A DNA stretch of 64,000 nt from Arthrobacter_E sp044748305 (GCF_044748305.1 NZ_JBIVFT010000009.1:62001-126000); one strand, 5' to 3'; positions 40,993 through 49,586 are shown, counted from the first letter of the stretch. The notes: generated from the sequence alone by a model not told the origin. A program made the numbers and translations.

Positions 40993-42117
40993 TCAGCCGC
41001 CGATGGCGCTCATCGAGCGATCCGGCTGGACGAAATCGGGGGCGCCCAGCCCCACATGGCCCATTCCGTGAGCTTTGGGCTTCTGCCACATGGCTTCCTG
41101 CCAGCGGCGCACCAGCTCGGCGTCGTCGGCTCCGTCACGCAGCGCGCCGAGCAGATCGAACTCCTCGCGCGAGAAGAGACAGCTCATGACCTTGCCCTCC
41201 GCCGTGAGCCGTGTACGACGGCAATCGGAGCAGAACGGCTCGGTGACGGAGGCGATGATCCCGACGGTCCCCAGCAGCTCGCCGCTCACTCTGGAGCGGA
41301 CCGTGAAACGTTCGGCCGGGGCGCCGTCGCGCTGGCGGGGATCCGGGCCGAGTTCGTAGTGCTGCGAGATCAGTTCGCGGGTCTGCGCAGCGGTGACGAG
41401 CTTCTCGCGCCGCCAGATGTGGTCCGCATCCAAGGGCATCTGCTCGATGAAGCGCAGCTCGTAACCGTTCTCCAGCGCCCAGGACAGCAGCTCCGGCGCC
41501 TGTTCGTCGTTCACCCCGCGCAGCAGGACGGCGTTGAGTTTCAGAGGCGCCAGTCCCACCCGGGCAGCGGCCTCGATGCCCTCCATGACCTGGTGAAGTG
41601 AGTCTCTGCGGGTCAGTGCCGCGAAGGTCTCCTGATGGATCGAGTCCAGTGAGACATTGACGCGGCTCAGCCCGGCGTCGCGGAGCGCCTGGGCCTTGGC
41701 GGCGAGCCCCACGGCGTTGCTCGTCATGGAGATCGGAAGTTCCGGATGATCCGACCGCAGTGCGGCGATGATGTCCACCAGATCGGCCCGGACCAGAGGC
41801 TCGCCACCGGTGAGGCGCAGTTCGCGGACGCCCAGTTCGTGCACTCCGAGGCCGACCAGGCGCCGGATCTCCTCAATGCTCATGAGGCGGTTCTTGGGCA
41901 GCCAGGCCATCCCGTCGGCAGGCATGCAATAGGTGCAGCGCAGATTGCATTTGTCGATCAGGGAGACGCGCAGGTCCGTGGCGCGTCGGCCGAACGTGTC
42001 CAGCAGACCGCGGTGTCCCGGCATATCGGGCACCGGGGTGCCCGAGCCGGAAGGGGAGGCGGAGGGAAGCGCCGGTATGCCCAAGGACACCCGCGTTCCG
42101 TCTTCCGAATTCTCCAT
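40993..42117 (-). CDS. moaA: GTP 3',8-cyclase (Moco biosynthesis)
   Basis: A 374-residue radical SAM enzyme for the first step of molybdenum cofactor synthesis. The N-terminal cluster motif CNLRCTYC follows LRVSLIDK. The C-terminal cluster has CSDCRRTRLTAEGKVMSC, and the protein ends in the essential Gly-Gly (SAIGG). The start at 42117 is favoured by a TAGTGT box 7 nt upstream. An ATG 17 codons earlier would overlap that box. The first 40 residues are variable. Confidence 0.93.
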   Translation of the reverse strand: MENSEDGTRVSLGIPALPSASPSGSGTPVPDMPGHRGLLDTFGRRATDLRVSLIDKCNLRCTYCMPADGMAWLPKNRLMSIEEIRRLVGLGVHELGVRELRLTGGEPLVRADLVDIIAALRSDHPELPISMTSNAVGLAAKAQALRDAGLSRVNVSLDSIHQETFAALTRRDSLHQVMEGIEAAARVGLAPLKLNAVLLRGVNDEQAPELLSWALENGYELRFIEQMPLDADHIWRREKLVTAAQTRELISQHYELGPDPRQRDGAPAERFTVRSRVSGELLGTVGIIASVTEPFCSDCRRTRLTAEGKVMSCLFSREEFDLLGALRDGADDAELVRRWQEAMWQKPKAHGMGHVGLGAPDFVQPDRSMSAIGG

Positions 42118-42124
42118 ATGTTTC

Positions 42125-42130
42125 ACACTA
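42125..42130 (-). promoter_or_regulatory. -10 box of moaA (leaderless start)
   Basis: TAGTGT on the minus strand with 7 nt to the ATG at 42117. This decides between two possible starts. Confidence 0.5.
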
Positions 42131-42209
42131 CGCCAGGAGCACGCCAACGGATATTTCAGTCTTGTCATAACCTGGGGCCCGCCGGACCGCGCGGATCTAC
42201 CCTTGAAGA

Positions 42210-43802
42210 ATGAAGGCTGATCGATCCCGCGGGGTAGCGGAAACCTCCTCGCCGGGGAACGTCTCCGGGATGTGGTTCGCGCTGCTTTCGGGGCTTCTCG
42301 CGGTCACCGTCGGGTTGCTCGTCGGCGAGTTGTTGAGTGTCTGGCTGAGTCCGTCCCTGAGTCCATTGAACGCGGTCGGATCGGCGATGATCGATCTGAT
42401 GCCGCCCGGGGTGAAGGACTGGGCTGTCGCGAACTTCGGCACGGATGACAAGACCGTGTTCGGCGTCGTCATGCGCGTGGTGGCCGGCCTGCTGGCCTGC
42501 CTGGCGGGTGTCCTGGAACGGCGACGGCGCGGGGCCGGGGTCGCGGTGGTGATCGCCATCGGCCTGCTGACGGCTCTTGCCGCGATCACACGGCACGACG
42601 GCGGCGCCGTCCTCGCACTCCTGGGGCTGCTTTCGGCGGTGGTGGCCGCCGTCGTCCTGCGGGCGTTGATCAGACGGCTCGGGGAACGAGGTGAGCGCCC
42701 CGTAGGGGCCGATGGCATTCCGGAGGGAGACCGCAGAGGGTTCCTGCGGCTCCTTGCCGCAACCGCCGTGGGCGCGGCGGTTCTGGCAGCGGGTGACGCA
42801 CTGGCCCGTGGGGTTCAAGGGGGTTACCAGGCCGCCAGGGCCGCGCTGCGGCTGCCCGTGCCCTCCGTCAGAGCGGCGGCCGCCCCGGCGGATGCACAGG
42901 TCCCGGGCATCTCCTCCTGGACCACTCCCAACGACTCCTTCTATCGGATCGACACGGCGCTGGTGGTCCCGTTCATCGATCCTGACACGTGGAGCCTGAA
43001 GGTCACCGGAATGGTCGAGAGACCTTTGACCTTGAGCTTTCAGGAGCTGCTGGTCAAACCCCTGGTGGAACACGATCTGACGCTCTGCTGCGTCTCCAAC
43101 GAGGTGGGTGGGAACCTCATCGGAAACGCGCGCTGGCTCGGCTGGCCGGTACGCGAACTCCTGGCTGAAGCCGGTGTGAAGCCCGGCGCCGACATGGTCC
43201 TCTCCAGCAGCAGCGACGGGTTCACCGCCGGGACGCCGCTCACGGCTTTGCAGGACGGGAGGGCCGCATTGTTGGCGGTCGGGATGAACGGGCAGCCGCT
43301 GCCCGCCGAACACGGCTTCCCTGTGCGGCTGGTGGTTCCCGGGTTGTACGGCTACGTCTCTGCCACCAAGTGGGTCACGGAACTCAAAGTGACCACTTTC
43401 GCCCAGGACCAGGCGTATTGGAGCACGAGAGGGTGGTCGGAAAAGGGCCCCATCAAGCGGTCCAGCCGGATCGACGCGCCGCGCCAGGGCGGGAGCATGC
43501 CGGCCGGAGGTGCCGTCGCCGGGGTGGCCTGGGCGCAGGGTGTCGGCGTCGCCGGGGTGGAGGTCCGGCTCGACGACGGTCCGTGGCGCCCGGCGCGGCT
43601 TGCTGGGGACGGGGGAGCGGATTCGTGGCGGCAGTGGTGGGTGCCCCTCGCTGAATTGGACGGTGCCCAGCCTTCTGCCGGCACGCACCGGCTGACGGTG
43701 CGGATGACCGGGCGGGACGGTGTGGCACAGAGCACCGTGGAGGCCCCTCCCGCGCCGGACGGGTCGAGCGGTCTGCACATCGTGGACTTCCAGGTGTCCT
43801 GA
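42210..43802 (+). CDS. Membrane-anchored sulfite-oxidase-family molybdoenzyme
   Basis: A 530-residue protein in three parts. Residues about 20-155 form four membrane helices. Next comes a twin-arginine-like motif DRRGFLRLLA with another hydrophobic stretch (about residues 170-200). Then follows a sulfite oxidase-type molybdopterin domain, in which the Mo ligand should be a cysteine of LTLCCVSNEVGG. The last 100 residues are the Mo-co dimerisation domain (GVEVRLDDGPWRPARL). The folded domain is expected outside the membrane. The substrate is unknown. It sits between moaA and moeA, so it is a likely client of the cofactor made here. Confidence 0.88.
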   Translation: MKADRSRGVAETSSPGNVSGMWFALLSGLLAVTVGLLVGELLSVWLSPSLSPLNAVGSAMIDLMPPGVKDWAVANFGTDDKTVFGVVMRVVAGLLACLAGVLERRRRGAGVAVVIAIGLLTALAAITRHDGGAVLALLGLLSAVVAAVVLRALIRRLGERGERPVGADGIPEGDRRGFLRLLAATAVGAAVLAAGDALARGVQGGYQAARAALRLPVPSVRAAAAPADAQVPGISSWTTPNDSFYRIDTALVVPFIDPDTWSLKVTGMVERPLTLSFQELLVKPLVEHDLTLCCVSNEVGGNLIGNARWLGWPVRELLAEAGVKPGADMVLSSSSDGFTAGTPLTALQDGRAALLAVGMNGQPLPAEHGFPVRLVVPGLYGYVSATKWVTELKVTTFAQDQAYWSTRGWSEKGPIKRSSRIDAPRQGGSMPAGGAVAGVAWAQGVGVAGVEVRLDDGPWRPARLAGDGGADSWRQWWVPLAELDGAQPSAGTHRLTVRMTGRDGVAQSTVEAPPAPDGSSGLHIVDFQVS

Positions 43803-43818
43803 CGGACCGCCGCCGCCC

Positions 43819-43891
43819 GGCTGAGCTCGCTGTTTACGGGTCAAGTCGCTCGTTCAACGCGCGATGTGACCGCTAAGCAGCGAGTTCAGCC
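43819..43891. repeat. Imperfect inverted repeat (palindromic element D)
   Basis: Arms 43819-43854 and 43856-43891 pair at roughly 29 of 36 positions. The outer part (GAGCTCGCTG / CAGCGAGTTC) and inner TCGCTC match the family seen at 9.34 kb and 23.95-24.18 kb. It lies in the 230 bp gap between the molybdoenzyme gene and moeA; the rest of that gap has only the moeA -10 box. Confidence 0.7.
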
Positions 43892-44020
43892 AGCCGGCGA
43901 GCTCGGGAAACCAGGATGCGTGAACCGGTGTCCGGGAACGAGCCGCAGGAATGGCCGGGGCGGATGAGCTGGGCTGTGGGGGTGGAAGAGCTGGGCTGCC
44001 AGGATCACGGTCCGTCCTGC

Positions 44021-44026
44021 CAGAAT
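44021..44026 (+). promoter_or_regulatory. -10 box of moeA (leaderless start)
   Basis: CAGAAT is exactly 6 nt before the ATG at 44033. No ribosome binding site is present. Confidence 0.45.
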
Positions 44027-44032
44027 GGGCGC

Positions 44033-45256
44033 ATGACTTCAACACCCGAGGAGACCCGCCGCACGCCCCGGAGCGTCGAGGACCATGCGACGTCGGCCCG
44101 GCAGCTTCTCGAGCCGACGCTTGCCCGGCTGAGCGGCAACCCGGCGACAGCGACGCTCGACGCCGCACTGGGCCGGGTGCTGGCCGCGCCCCTCGCCGCG
44201 CCCCTCGCGCTGCCTTCCTTCGACAACTCGCAGATGGATGGATACGCCGCCCGGTCCACCGAGCTGCCCGGAGCGCTGCGGGTGACGGAGCCGATCGCCG
44301 CCGGGCACACCGGCCAGGCGATCGCAGCCGACCCCGGTCCCGGCTGGGCGGTTCCCATCATGACCGGCGCCATGCTGCCCGCGTGGGCCGACGCCGTCGT
44401 ACCCGTGGAGAGCGCGCGGCCCGCACGTTTCGTGACGGCGGGGGAGACCATCGAACTCCCTGCGGCACCCGCCGGCCAGTTCGTCCGCAAGCGAGGGGAG
44501 GACGTCCGTGCCGGCGAGGAGGTGCTCCCGGCCGGTACAGTGCTCGGCCCGGCCCAGATCGCGCTGCTGGCGGCGCTGGGACGGGCCGAAGTCGCGGTCC
44601 GGCAACCACTGCGTGTCGCTCTTCTGAGCACGGGTGACGAACTCGTCAGCGTGGGAGAACCACTGCCGCTGGGCCGGATCTATGATTCCAACGGCCCTAT
44701 GCTCGCGGCGGCCCTCCGCGATGCCGGGGCGATACCGCAGGTGGTCCGTGTCCAGGACGACAGCCCGGTCGGCTTGCGGGAGGTCCTGGCCCACCTCGAA
44801 GGTGTTGATCTGGTGCTGAGCACGGGCGGCATCAGCCAGGGTGCGTTCGAAGTGGTGAAGCTCGGCCTCGGGACGAGTGTGGAATTCGGTGCTGTAGCGA
44901 TGCAGCCGGGTGGCCCTCAGGCTCATGGGATGGTCGGGACGGCGGACGGTCCTGTGCCGTTCCTCGGATTTCCCGGAAACCCGGTGAGTTCGCTTCTGTC
45001 CTTCGAGGTCTTCCTCCGGCCGCTTCTGGCCGGCTCCAGGCCCCGGCACCGGCTTCGTCTGGCCGAAGCGGTGGACAGCCCCCGTGCCAAGCATCAGATC
45101 CGGCGCGGCGTCGTGACGGACGACGGCGTGCGGCTGGAAGGCGGCCCCGGTTCCCATCTGCTGCGCGCGATGGCGCTCGCGGACTGCCTGGTGCACCTTC
45201 CCGTGGGCCTGGAACGGGCCGAAGCGGGCTCCGAAGTGGAAGTATGGACGCTATGA
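44033..45256 (+). CDS. moeA: Molybdopterin molybdenumtransferase
   Basis: A 407-residue MoeA that inserts molybdate into adenylylated molybdopterin. Family segments are LPSFDNSQMDGYAAR at about residue 60, ATP-free but conserved LLSTGDELV, GRIYDSNGPM and LSTGGISQGAFEVV, then FLGFPGNPVSSLLSFEVFLR. The ATG at 44033 is preferred over an upstream frame. It begins a tight moeA-moaC-mog-moaE operon with 4 bp or 11 bp overlaps. Confidence 0.94.
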   Translation: MTSTPEETRRTPRSVEDHATSARQLLEPTLARLSGNPATATLDAALGRVLAAPLAAPLALPSFDNSQMDGYAARSTELPGALRVTEPIAAGHTGQAIAADPGPGWAVPIMTGAMLPAWADAVVPVESARPARFVTAGETIELPAAPAGQFVRKRGEDVRAGEEVLPAGTVLGPAQIALLAALGRAEVAVRQPLRVALLSTGDELVSVGEPLPLGRIYDSNGPMLAAALRDAGAIPQVVRVQDDSPVGLREVLAHLEGVDLVLSTGGISQGAFEVVKLGLGTSVEFGAVAMQPGGPQAHGMVGTADGPVPFLGFPGNPVSSLLSFEVFLRPLLAGSRPRHRLRLAEAVDSPRAKHQIRRGVVTDDGVRLEGGPGSHLLRAMALADCLVHLPVGLERAEAGSEVEVWTL

Positions 45257-45726
45257 ATGAACCCCGGCTGACCCATGTCCGAGCGGACGGCAGTGCCCAC
45301 ATGGTGGATGTCTCCGCCAAAACCGAGAGCACCCGGGTGGCGACCGCTCAGGCCTTGCTGCACACCACCCCGGAGGTGCTGCGGCTCCTGGGAGAAGGCG
45401 GTCTGCCCAAGGGCGATGCGCTCGCGGTGGCCCGGGTCGCGGGCATCATGGCGGCCAAGAAGACGCCTGAACTCGTGCCGCTCTGCCACCCGCTCCCGCT
45501 GTCCAAGGTGACGGTGGACTTCGAGCTGCGTGAAGATCACGTCCGTATCGAGGCACTCGTGAAGACCAGGGGTGTGACCGGCGTGGAGATGGAGGCGCTG
45601 ACCGCTGCGAGCGTGGCGGCACTGAGCGTCTACGACATGGTCAAGGCCGTGGACAAGCATGCTGTCATCTCAGAACTCAAAGTCCTGTCCAAGAGCGGCG
45701 GCAAGAGCGGGGACTGGTCACTGTGA
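45253..45726 (+). CDS. moaC: Cyclic pyranopterin monophosphate synthase
   Basis: A 157-residue MoaC that, with MoaA, makes precursor Z. The sequence contains LTHVRADGSAHMVDVSAKTE at the start, LIPLCHPLPL-like VPLCHPLPLSKVTVDFEL in the centre and GVEMEALTAASVAALSVYDM near the C terminus. The ATG overlaps the moeA stop (ATGA). An ATG three codons earlier is also possible. Confidence 0.95.
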   Translation: MNEPRLTHVRADGSAHMVDVSAKTESTRVATAQALLHTTPEVLRLLGEGGLPKGDALAVARVAGIMAAKKTPELVPLCHPLPLSKVTVDFELREDHVRIEALVKTRGVTGVEMEALTAASVAALSVYDMVKAVDKHAVISELKVLSKSGGKSGDWSL

Positions 45727-46217
45727 GTCATGGGCTGAGCAAGAAGCGGGCGGGTATCGTCATCGCCTCCACCAGGGCGGCTGCCGGCATGGCGGAGGAC
45801 CAGACCGGCCCGGTGCTGAGCGACTGGCTGGTGGAGCATGGCTTCGAGCCCGGAGAAACGCTCGTGGTACCGGACGGTGCGGCGGTCGGTGCTGCACTGA
45901 GGGCACTTTTGCAGGTCGGCTGCGCCGTCGTGCTGACCAGCGGGGGGACCGGGCTCACCCCGGATGATCTGACACCTGAGGAGACGCTGCCTCTCCTGGA
46001 CCGGCCGTTGCCGGGCGTGATGGAGGCGATTCGCGCGGCGGGGCTGGCCAAGACGCCGTTTGCTGCGCTGAGTCGAGGACACGCAGGACTTGCAGGCGAC
46101 TGCCTCGTGGTGAACCTGCCGGGGTCACCGAAGGGTGTCATGGACGGCCTGGCCGTCCTGGACCCGATCATCGCGCACATCTGCGCCCAGGCTCAGGGGG
46201 AGCACCATGACCATTGA
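45723..46217 (+). CDS. mog: Molybdopterin adenylyltransferase (MogA/MoaB family)
   Basis: A 164-residue protein with the MoCF-binding fold. TSGGTGLTPDDLTPEETLPL is the family signature, followed by GDCLVVNLPGSPKGVMDGL. It adenylylates molybdopterin before MoeA acts. GTG at 45723 overlaps the moaC stop (GTGA), and the gene overlaps moaE by 11 bp. Confidence 0.92.
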   Translation: MSHGLSKKRAGIVIASTRAAAGMAEDQTGPVLSDWLVEHGFEPGETLVVPDGAAVGAALRALLQVGCAVVLTSGGTGLTPDDLTPEETLPLLDRPLPGVMEAIRAAGLAKTPFAALSRGHAGLAGDCLVVNLPGSPKGVMDGLAVLDPIIAHICAQAQGEHHDH

Positions 46218-46656
46218 GAACACCGGAACCACAGGCCACGCCATGGTCCTCTTCGCCCGGCTGAGCGCCGAGCCGATCTCGGCCGATGCCGCGCTCGCCG
46301 AGGTCTCCAACGCGCACGCGGGTGCGGTGGTGACTTTCTGTGGCGTGGTGCGTGACCACGACGGCGGCAGGCCGGTCGAGCGTCTGAGCTACAGCGCCCA
46401 TCCGAGCGCACAGGACGCGCTGGACCGGATCGTCGACGAACTCGGTGCCTCCCATGAGAACGCGGCCCTGTGGGTCTCTCACAGGGTGGGCGATCTGGTG
46501 ATCGGCGATGCCGCGCTGGTCTGCGCGGTGGCCACCGCGCACCGACGCGAGGCGTTCGAACTCTGCTCCGCCATCGTGGAGAGGGTCAAAGCGGAGGTGC
46601 CGATCTGGAAAGAGCAGTTCTTCTCGGACGGCACCGTCGAATGGGTCGGAATCTGA
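46207..46656 (+). CDS. moaE: Molybdopterin synthase catalytic subunit MoaE
   Basis: A 149-residue large subunit of molybdopterin synthase. Conserved segments are GAVVTFCGVVRDHDGGRPVE, LWVSHRVGDLVIGDAALVCA, VATAHRREAFELC and VPIWKEQFFSDG. The lysines needed for sulfur transfer fall in the last two. Its partner MoaD is encoded 5.5 kb upstream on the other strand. Confidence 0.95.
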   Translation: MTIENTGTTGHAMVLFARLSAEPISADAALAEVSNAHAGAVVTFCGVVRDHDGGRPVERLSYSAHPSAQDALDRIVDELGASHENAALWVSHRVGDLVIGDAALVCAVATAHRREAFELCSAIVERVKAEVPIWKEQFFSDGTVEWVGI

Positions 46657-46667
46657 GGGGGAGTGTC

Positions 46668-47336
46668 ATGAGCGAGGTGCAGGCGGTCCTGGAGGAGCTG
46701 GCGGGCCTGGAGAATCCCAGGATGCGCGAGGTCAACGAGAGGCACGGCGACGATCACGGGGTCAATCTGGGCGCCCTACGGGCCGTCGCGAAGCGTTTGA
46801 AGACCCAGCAGGCGTTGGCCCGGGAACTCTGGGCCAGTGGCGACACTGCGGCGCGGTTGCTGTCGTTGCTGATCTGCCGTCCCAAGGAGTTCACGGCTCA
46901 GGAACTGGACACGATGCTGCGGGAAGGCCGTTCCCCCAAGGTCCTGGACTGGCTGGTGAACTATGTGGTCAAGAAGAGCCCGCTGTGCGAGGAACTCAGG
47001 ATCGCCTGGTTCGACGACGAGGACCCTGTGGTCGCTGCCGCCGGCTGGGCACTGACCAGCCAGCGGGTGGTCAAGAAACCTGAAGGGCTGGACCTTCCGG
47101 GTCTGCTGGACCGGATCGAAGCCGGCATGAAGGACGCTCCGGAGCGATTGCAATGGGCGATGAATGACTGCCTGGCCCAGATCGGCATCCAGCAGCAGTC
47201 GCTCCGCCCTCGCGCGGTGGCCATCGGTGAACGCCTGGGGGTTCTCAAGGACTATCCGACCCCTCCGGGTTGCACCTCGCCCTACGCCCCGGTGTGGATC
47301 GCGGAGATGGTGCGGCGCCAGGACGCCGGGCGTTAG
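46668..47336 (+). CDS. DNA alkylation repeat (HEAT-like) protein
   Basis: A 222-residue all-helical protein of the AlkD-like DNA alkylation repeat type. It has helical repeats such as KRLKTQQALARELWASGDTA and MLREGRSPKVLDWLVNYVVK, and HGDDHGVNLGALRAVAKRLK near residue 25. AlkD-like enzymes excise alkylated bases. Some relatives are scaffold proteins without activity, so glycosylase function is only possible here. It starts 11 bp after moaE. Confidence 0.72.
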   Translation: MSEVQAVLEELAGLENPRMREVNERHGDDHGVNLGALRAVAKRLKTQQALARELWASGDTAARLLSLLICRPKEFTAQELDTMLREGRSPKVLDWLVNYVVKKSPLCEELRIAWFDDEDPVVAAAGWALTSQRVVKKPEGLDLPGLLDRIEAGMKDAPERLQWAMNDCLAQIGIQQQSLRPRAVAIGERLGVLKDYPTPPGCTSPYAPVWIAEMVRRQDAGR

Positions 47337-47372
47337 AGCCCGTCCGTTTTCCCGGGGTGGGCCGCCCACCGA

Positions 47373-47378
47373 TACCCT
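47373..47378 (+). promoter_or_regulatory. -10 box of dapB (leaderless start)
   Basis: TACCCT with exactly 6 nt to the ATG at 47385; no ribosome binding site. Confidence 0.55.
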
Positions 47379-47384
47379 GGGAAC

Positions 47385-48137
47385 ATGAGCATGAAAGTGG
47401 CAGTGATCGGCGCGGGCGGGCGCATGGGCAGCGAAGCCGTCAGGGCGGTGGACGCGGCTCCGGACATGGAACTCGTGGCCCAGCTGCGCCGTGCCGATCC
47501 CCTCGGGATGATTCTCGACGCAGGTGCCACCCACGTCGTGGATCTGAGCGTCCCGGACGCCACCGAGAACAATGTCCGCTTCGCCGTCGAACATGGTCTG
47601 CACGCCGTGGTGGGGACCACCGGGTGGTCGCAGGAGAAGTTGGACTCGCTGCGCGCACTGCTGAGCGATGCGCCGGAGGTCGGCGTGCTGATCGCTCCCA
47701 ATTTCGCACTCGGATCGGTGCTGGCCAGTGCTTTCGCCGCCACGGCGTCCCGGTACTTCGAATCGGTGGAGATCGTCGAACTCCACCATCCTGACAAGGT
47801 GGACGCGCCTTCGGGAACAGCGGCGAGGACCGCCGAACTGATTGCGTCGAATCGCCGCGCGGCAGGTGTTCCGGACAGCCCCGACGCGACTCAGAGCGAC
47901 CCGCTCGGTGCCCGCGGCGCACTGGTGGACGGGGTCCGGGTGCACAGTGTGCGCTTGCGCGGCCTGGTCGCTCATCAGGAGACCTTGCTCGGCGGACCCG
48001 GTGAGCAGCTCACCATCCGGCACGACTCTTTCGACAGGGCTTCCTTCATGCCCGGCGTGCTCCTCGGCGTCCGGCAGGTCGCCGCGAATCCGGGGTTGAC
48101 CCACGGGCTGGACGGCTATCTCGAGCTGGGGCTCTGA
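47385..48137 (+). CDS. dapB: 4-hydroxy-tetrahydrodipicolinate reductase
   Basis: A 250-residue enzyme of lysine and diaminopimelate synthesis. The N-terminal NAD(P)-binding motif is VAVIGAGGRMGSEAVRA. GTTGWSQEKLDSL and ELHHPDKVDAPSGTA give the substrate and catalytic lysine/histidine region. Start at 47385 directly after its -10 box. The next gene begins immediately after its stop, with dapA 540 bp further on. Confidence 0.95.
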   Translation: MSMKVAVIGAGGRMGSEAVRAVDAAPDMELVAQLRRADPLGMILDAGATHVVDLSVPDATENNVRFAVEHGLHAVVGTTGWSQEKLDSLRALLSDAPEVGVLIAPNFALGSVLASAFAATASRYFESVEIVELHHPDKVDAPSGTAARTAELIASNRRAAGVPDSPDATQSDPLGARGALVDGVRVHSVRLRGLVAHQETLLGGPGEQLTIRHDSFDRASFMPGVLLGVRQVAANPGLTHGLDGYLELGL

Positions 48138-48599
48138 ATGGCACTGTTCTGGAGCCGTTACAAGACCAAGATCTGGGTCGGGGCCATCACCCTCCTGCTG
48201 GTGTTCTACCTGGCGGTGACGTTCGAACGGGCCGTGCTGCTCCTCGGCGATCCCCAGCCGGTGGCCAAGGCGATGGGCGCCGCCTACCTGGTGCTGCCGA
48301 TCGTTGGCGCCTGGGCCCTCATCCGGGAGCTGCTCTTCGGGGCGCGCACGGAGCAGATGGCCAACATCCTGGAGAAGGAAGGCGGACTGCCGCCGGACAC
48401 CTTGCCGCGAACCCCGGCCGGCCGGATCGTCCGCGAGGCCGCGGACGCTGAATTCGTGAAGTATCAGCACGAAGCCGAGGCTGCTCCAGAGGACTGGCGC
48501 GTCTGGTTCCGGCTCAGCTGCGCCTACGACGCCGCGGGGGACCGCCGTCGGGCGCGCGCCGCGATGCGGGACGCCGTCGGCCTGTTCCGGAAAGGCTGA
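48138..48599 (+). CDS. Membrane protein with TPR-like C-terminal part, unknown function
   Basis: A 153-residue protein. Two N-terminal membrane helices (about residues 12-32 and 46-66) are followed by a cytosolic helical region with a tetratricopeptide-like end (WRVWFRLSCAYDAAGDRRRA). It starts on the base after the dapB stop, so it is probably coupled to dapB. I have no name for it. Confidence 0.78.
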   Translation: MALFWSRYKTKIWVGAITLLLVFYLAVTFERAVLLLGDPQPVAKAMGAAYLVLPIVGAWALIRELLFGARTEQMANILEKEGGLPPDTLPRTPAGRIVREAADAEFVKYQHEAEAAPEDWRVWFRLSCAYDAAGDRRRARAAMRDAVGLFRKG

Positions 48600-48610
48600 A
48601 TCCGCTGGAG

Positions 48611-48638
48611 GGCGGTGCATGACGCGTCATGCACCGCC
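48611..48638. promoter_or_regulatory. 28 bp perfect palindrome just upstream of the dapA -35 box
   Basis: GGCGGTGCATGACG (48611-48624) and its exact complement (48625-48638) without a spacer. It sits 12 bp after the previous stop and 2 bp before TTGCAG. It may be an operator for dapA or a terminator for the preceding gene. Confidence 0.6.
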
Positions 48639-48640
48639 GG

Positions 48641-48671
48641 TTGCAGCCGTATGACGGATTCGCGATAACCT
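48641..48671 (+). promoter_or_regulatory. Promoter of dapA
   Basis: TTGCAG (48641-48646) and GATAAC (48664-48669) are 17 bp apart; the overlapping TAACCT (48666-48671) is exactly 6 nt before the ATG. Either way transcription begins at or within two bases of the start codon. Confidence 0.6.
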
Positions 48672-48677
48672 ACTTTC

Positions 48678-49586
48678 ATGGCTTCTTCTGTCACGCGCGC
48701 CCCTCAGCTCGGAACCCTCCTGACCGCCATGGTCACACCGTTCACCGACGACGGCGCAGTCGACTATCAGAAGGCAGCCGAACTGGCGGAGCACCTGGTC
48801 GACAACGGCTGCGACGGCCTGGTCGTCACCGGCACCACCGGCGAGACCTCCACGCTGACCGACGAGGAGAACCTCGGCATGTTCCGGGCGGTCAAGGAGG
48901 CCGTGGGAGACCGCGCCGTGATCATCGCGGGTACGGGCACCAATGACACGGCCCACTCGATCCAGCTTTCCCGACGGGCGGCGGACCTGGGCGTGGATGC
49001 GCTGCTGGTCGTCACCCCGTACTACAACAAGCCCAGCCAGGCCGGCATCCGGGCCCACTTCGAAGCCGTGGCCGACTCCACCGACCTGCCGGTGATGCTC
49101 TACGACATCCCGGGCCGCTCCTCCGTGGAGATCGCCCCCGAGACCATGATCCGGCTGTCCGAGCACCGGAACATCGTCGCGGTGAAGGACGCCAAGGCCA
49201 ATTTCGCGTCGGCCACCCGCGTCATGCGTGAGACCGATCTGGTCTTCTACTCCGGCGACGACGGGCTGACTCTGGAATGGATGGCACTGGGCGCCGTCGG
49301 TCTCGTAGGTGTTACCACGCACGTGGCCACTGCCAAGTTCCGGGCCCTCGTCGACGCGGTCGCAGCGAACGACCTTGCGACGGCCCGTGCGCTCAACTTC
49401 GAGTTGGAGCCCGTGGTCCGCGCCACCATGACCCGCGCCCAGGGCGCGGTATCGGCCAAACAGATTCTTCAGTGGCAGAACGTCCTGCCCAACTCGCGTG
49501 TCCGGCTGCCCTTGGTGCAGCTGGACGATGCCGAGCAAGCCATCATCCGTGAAGACTTGGCGGAGGCCACATGGGTCCTGGGGTAG
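48678..49586 (+). CDS. dapA: 4-hydroxy-tetrahydrodipicolinate synthase
   Basis: A 302-residue aldolase-type enzyme at the branch point of lysine synthesis. VTGTTGETSTLTDEE is the substrate loop, VVTPYYNKPSQAGI contains the catalytic tyrosine, and the Schiff-base lysine is in IVAVKDAK. Length is normal. The ATG at 48678 is fixed by the promoter next to it. RNase J follows 44 bp downstream, as in many actinobacteria. Confidence 0.96.
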   Translation: MASSVTRAPQLGTLLTAMVTPFTDDGAVDYQKAAELAEHLVDNGCDGLVVTGTTGETSTLTDEENLGMFRAVKEAVGDRAVIIAGTGTNDTAHSIQLSRRAADLGVDALLVVTPYYNKPSQAGIRAHFEAVADSTDLPVMLYDIPGRSSVEIAPETMIRLSEHRNIVAVKDAKANFASATRVMRETDLVFYSGDDGLTLEWMALGAVGLVGVTTHVATAKFRALVDAVAANDLATARALNFELEPVVRATMTRAQGAVSAKQILQWQNVLPNSRVRLPLVQLDDAEQAIIREDLAEATWVLG

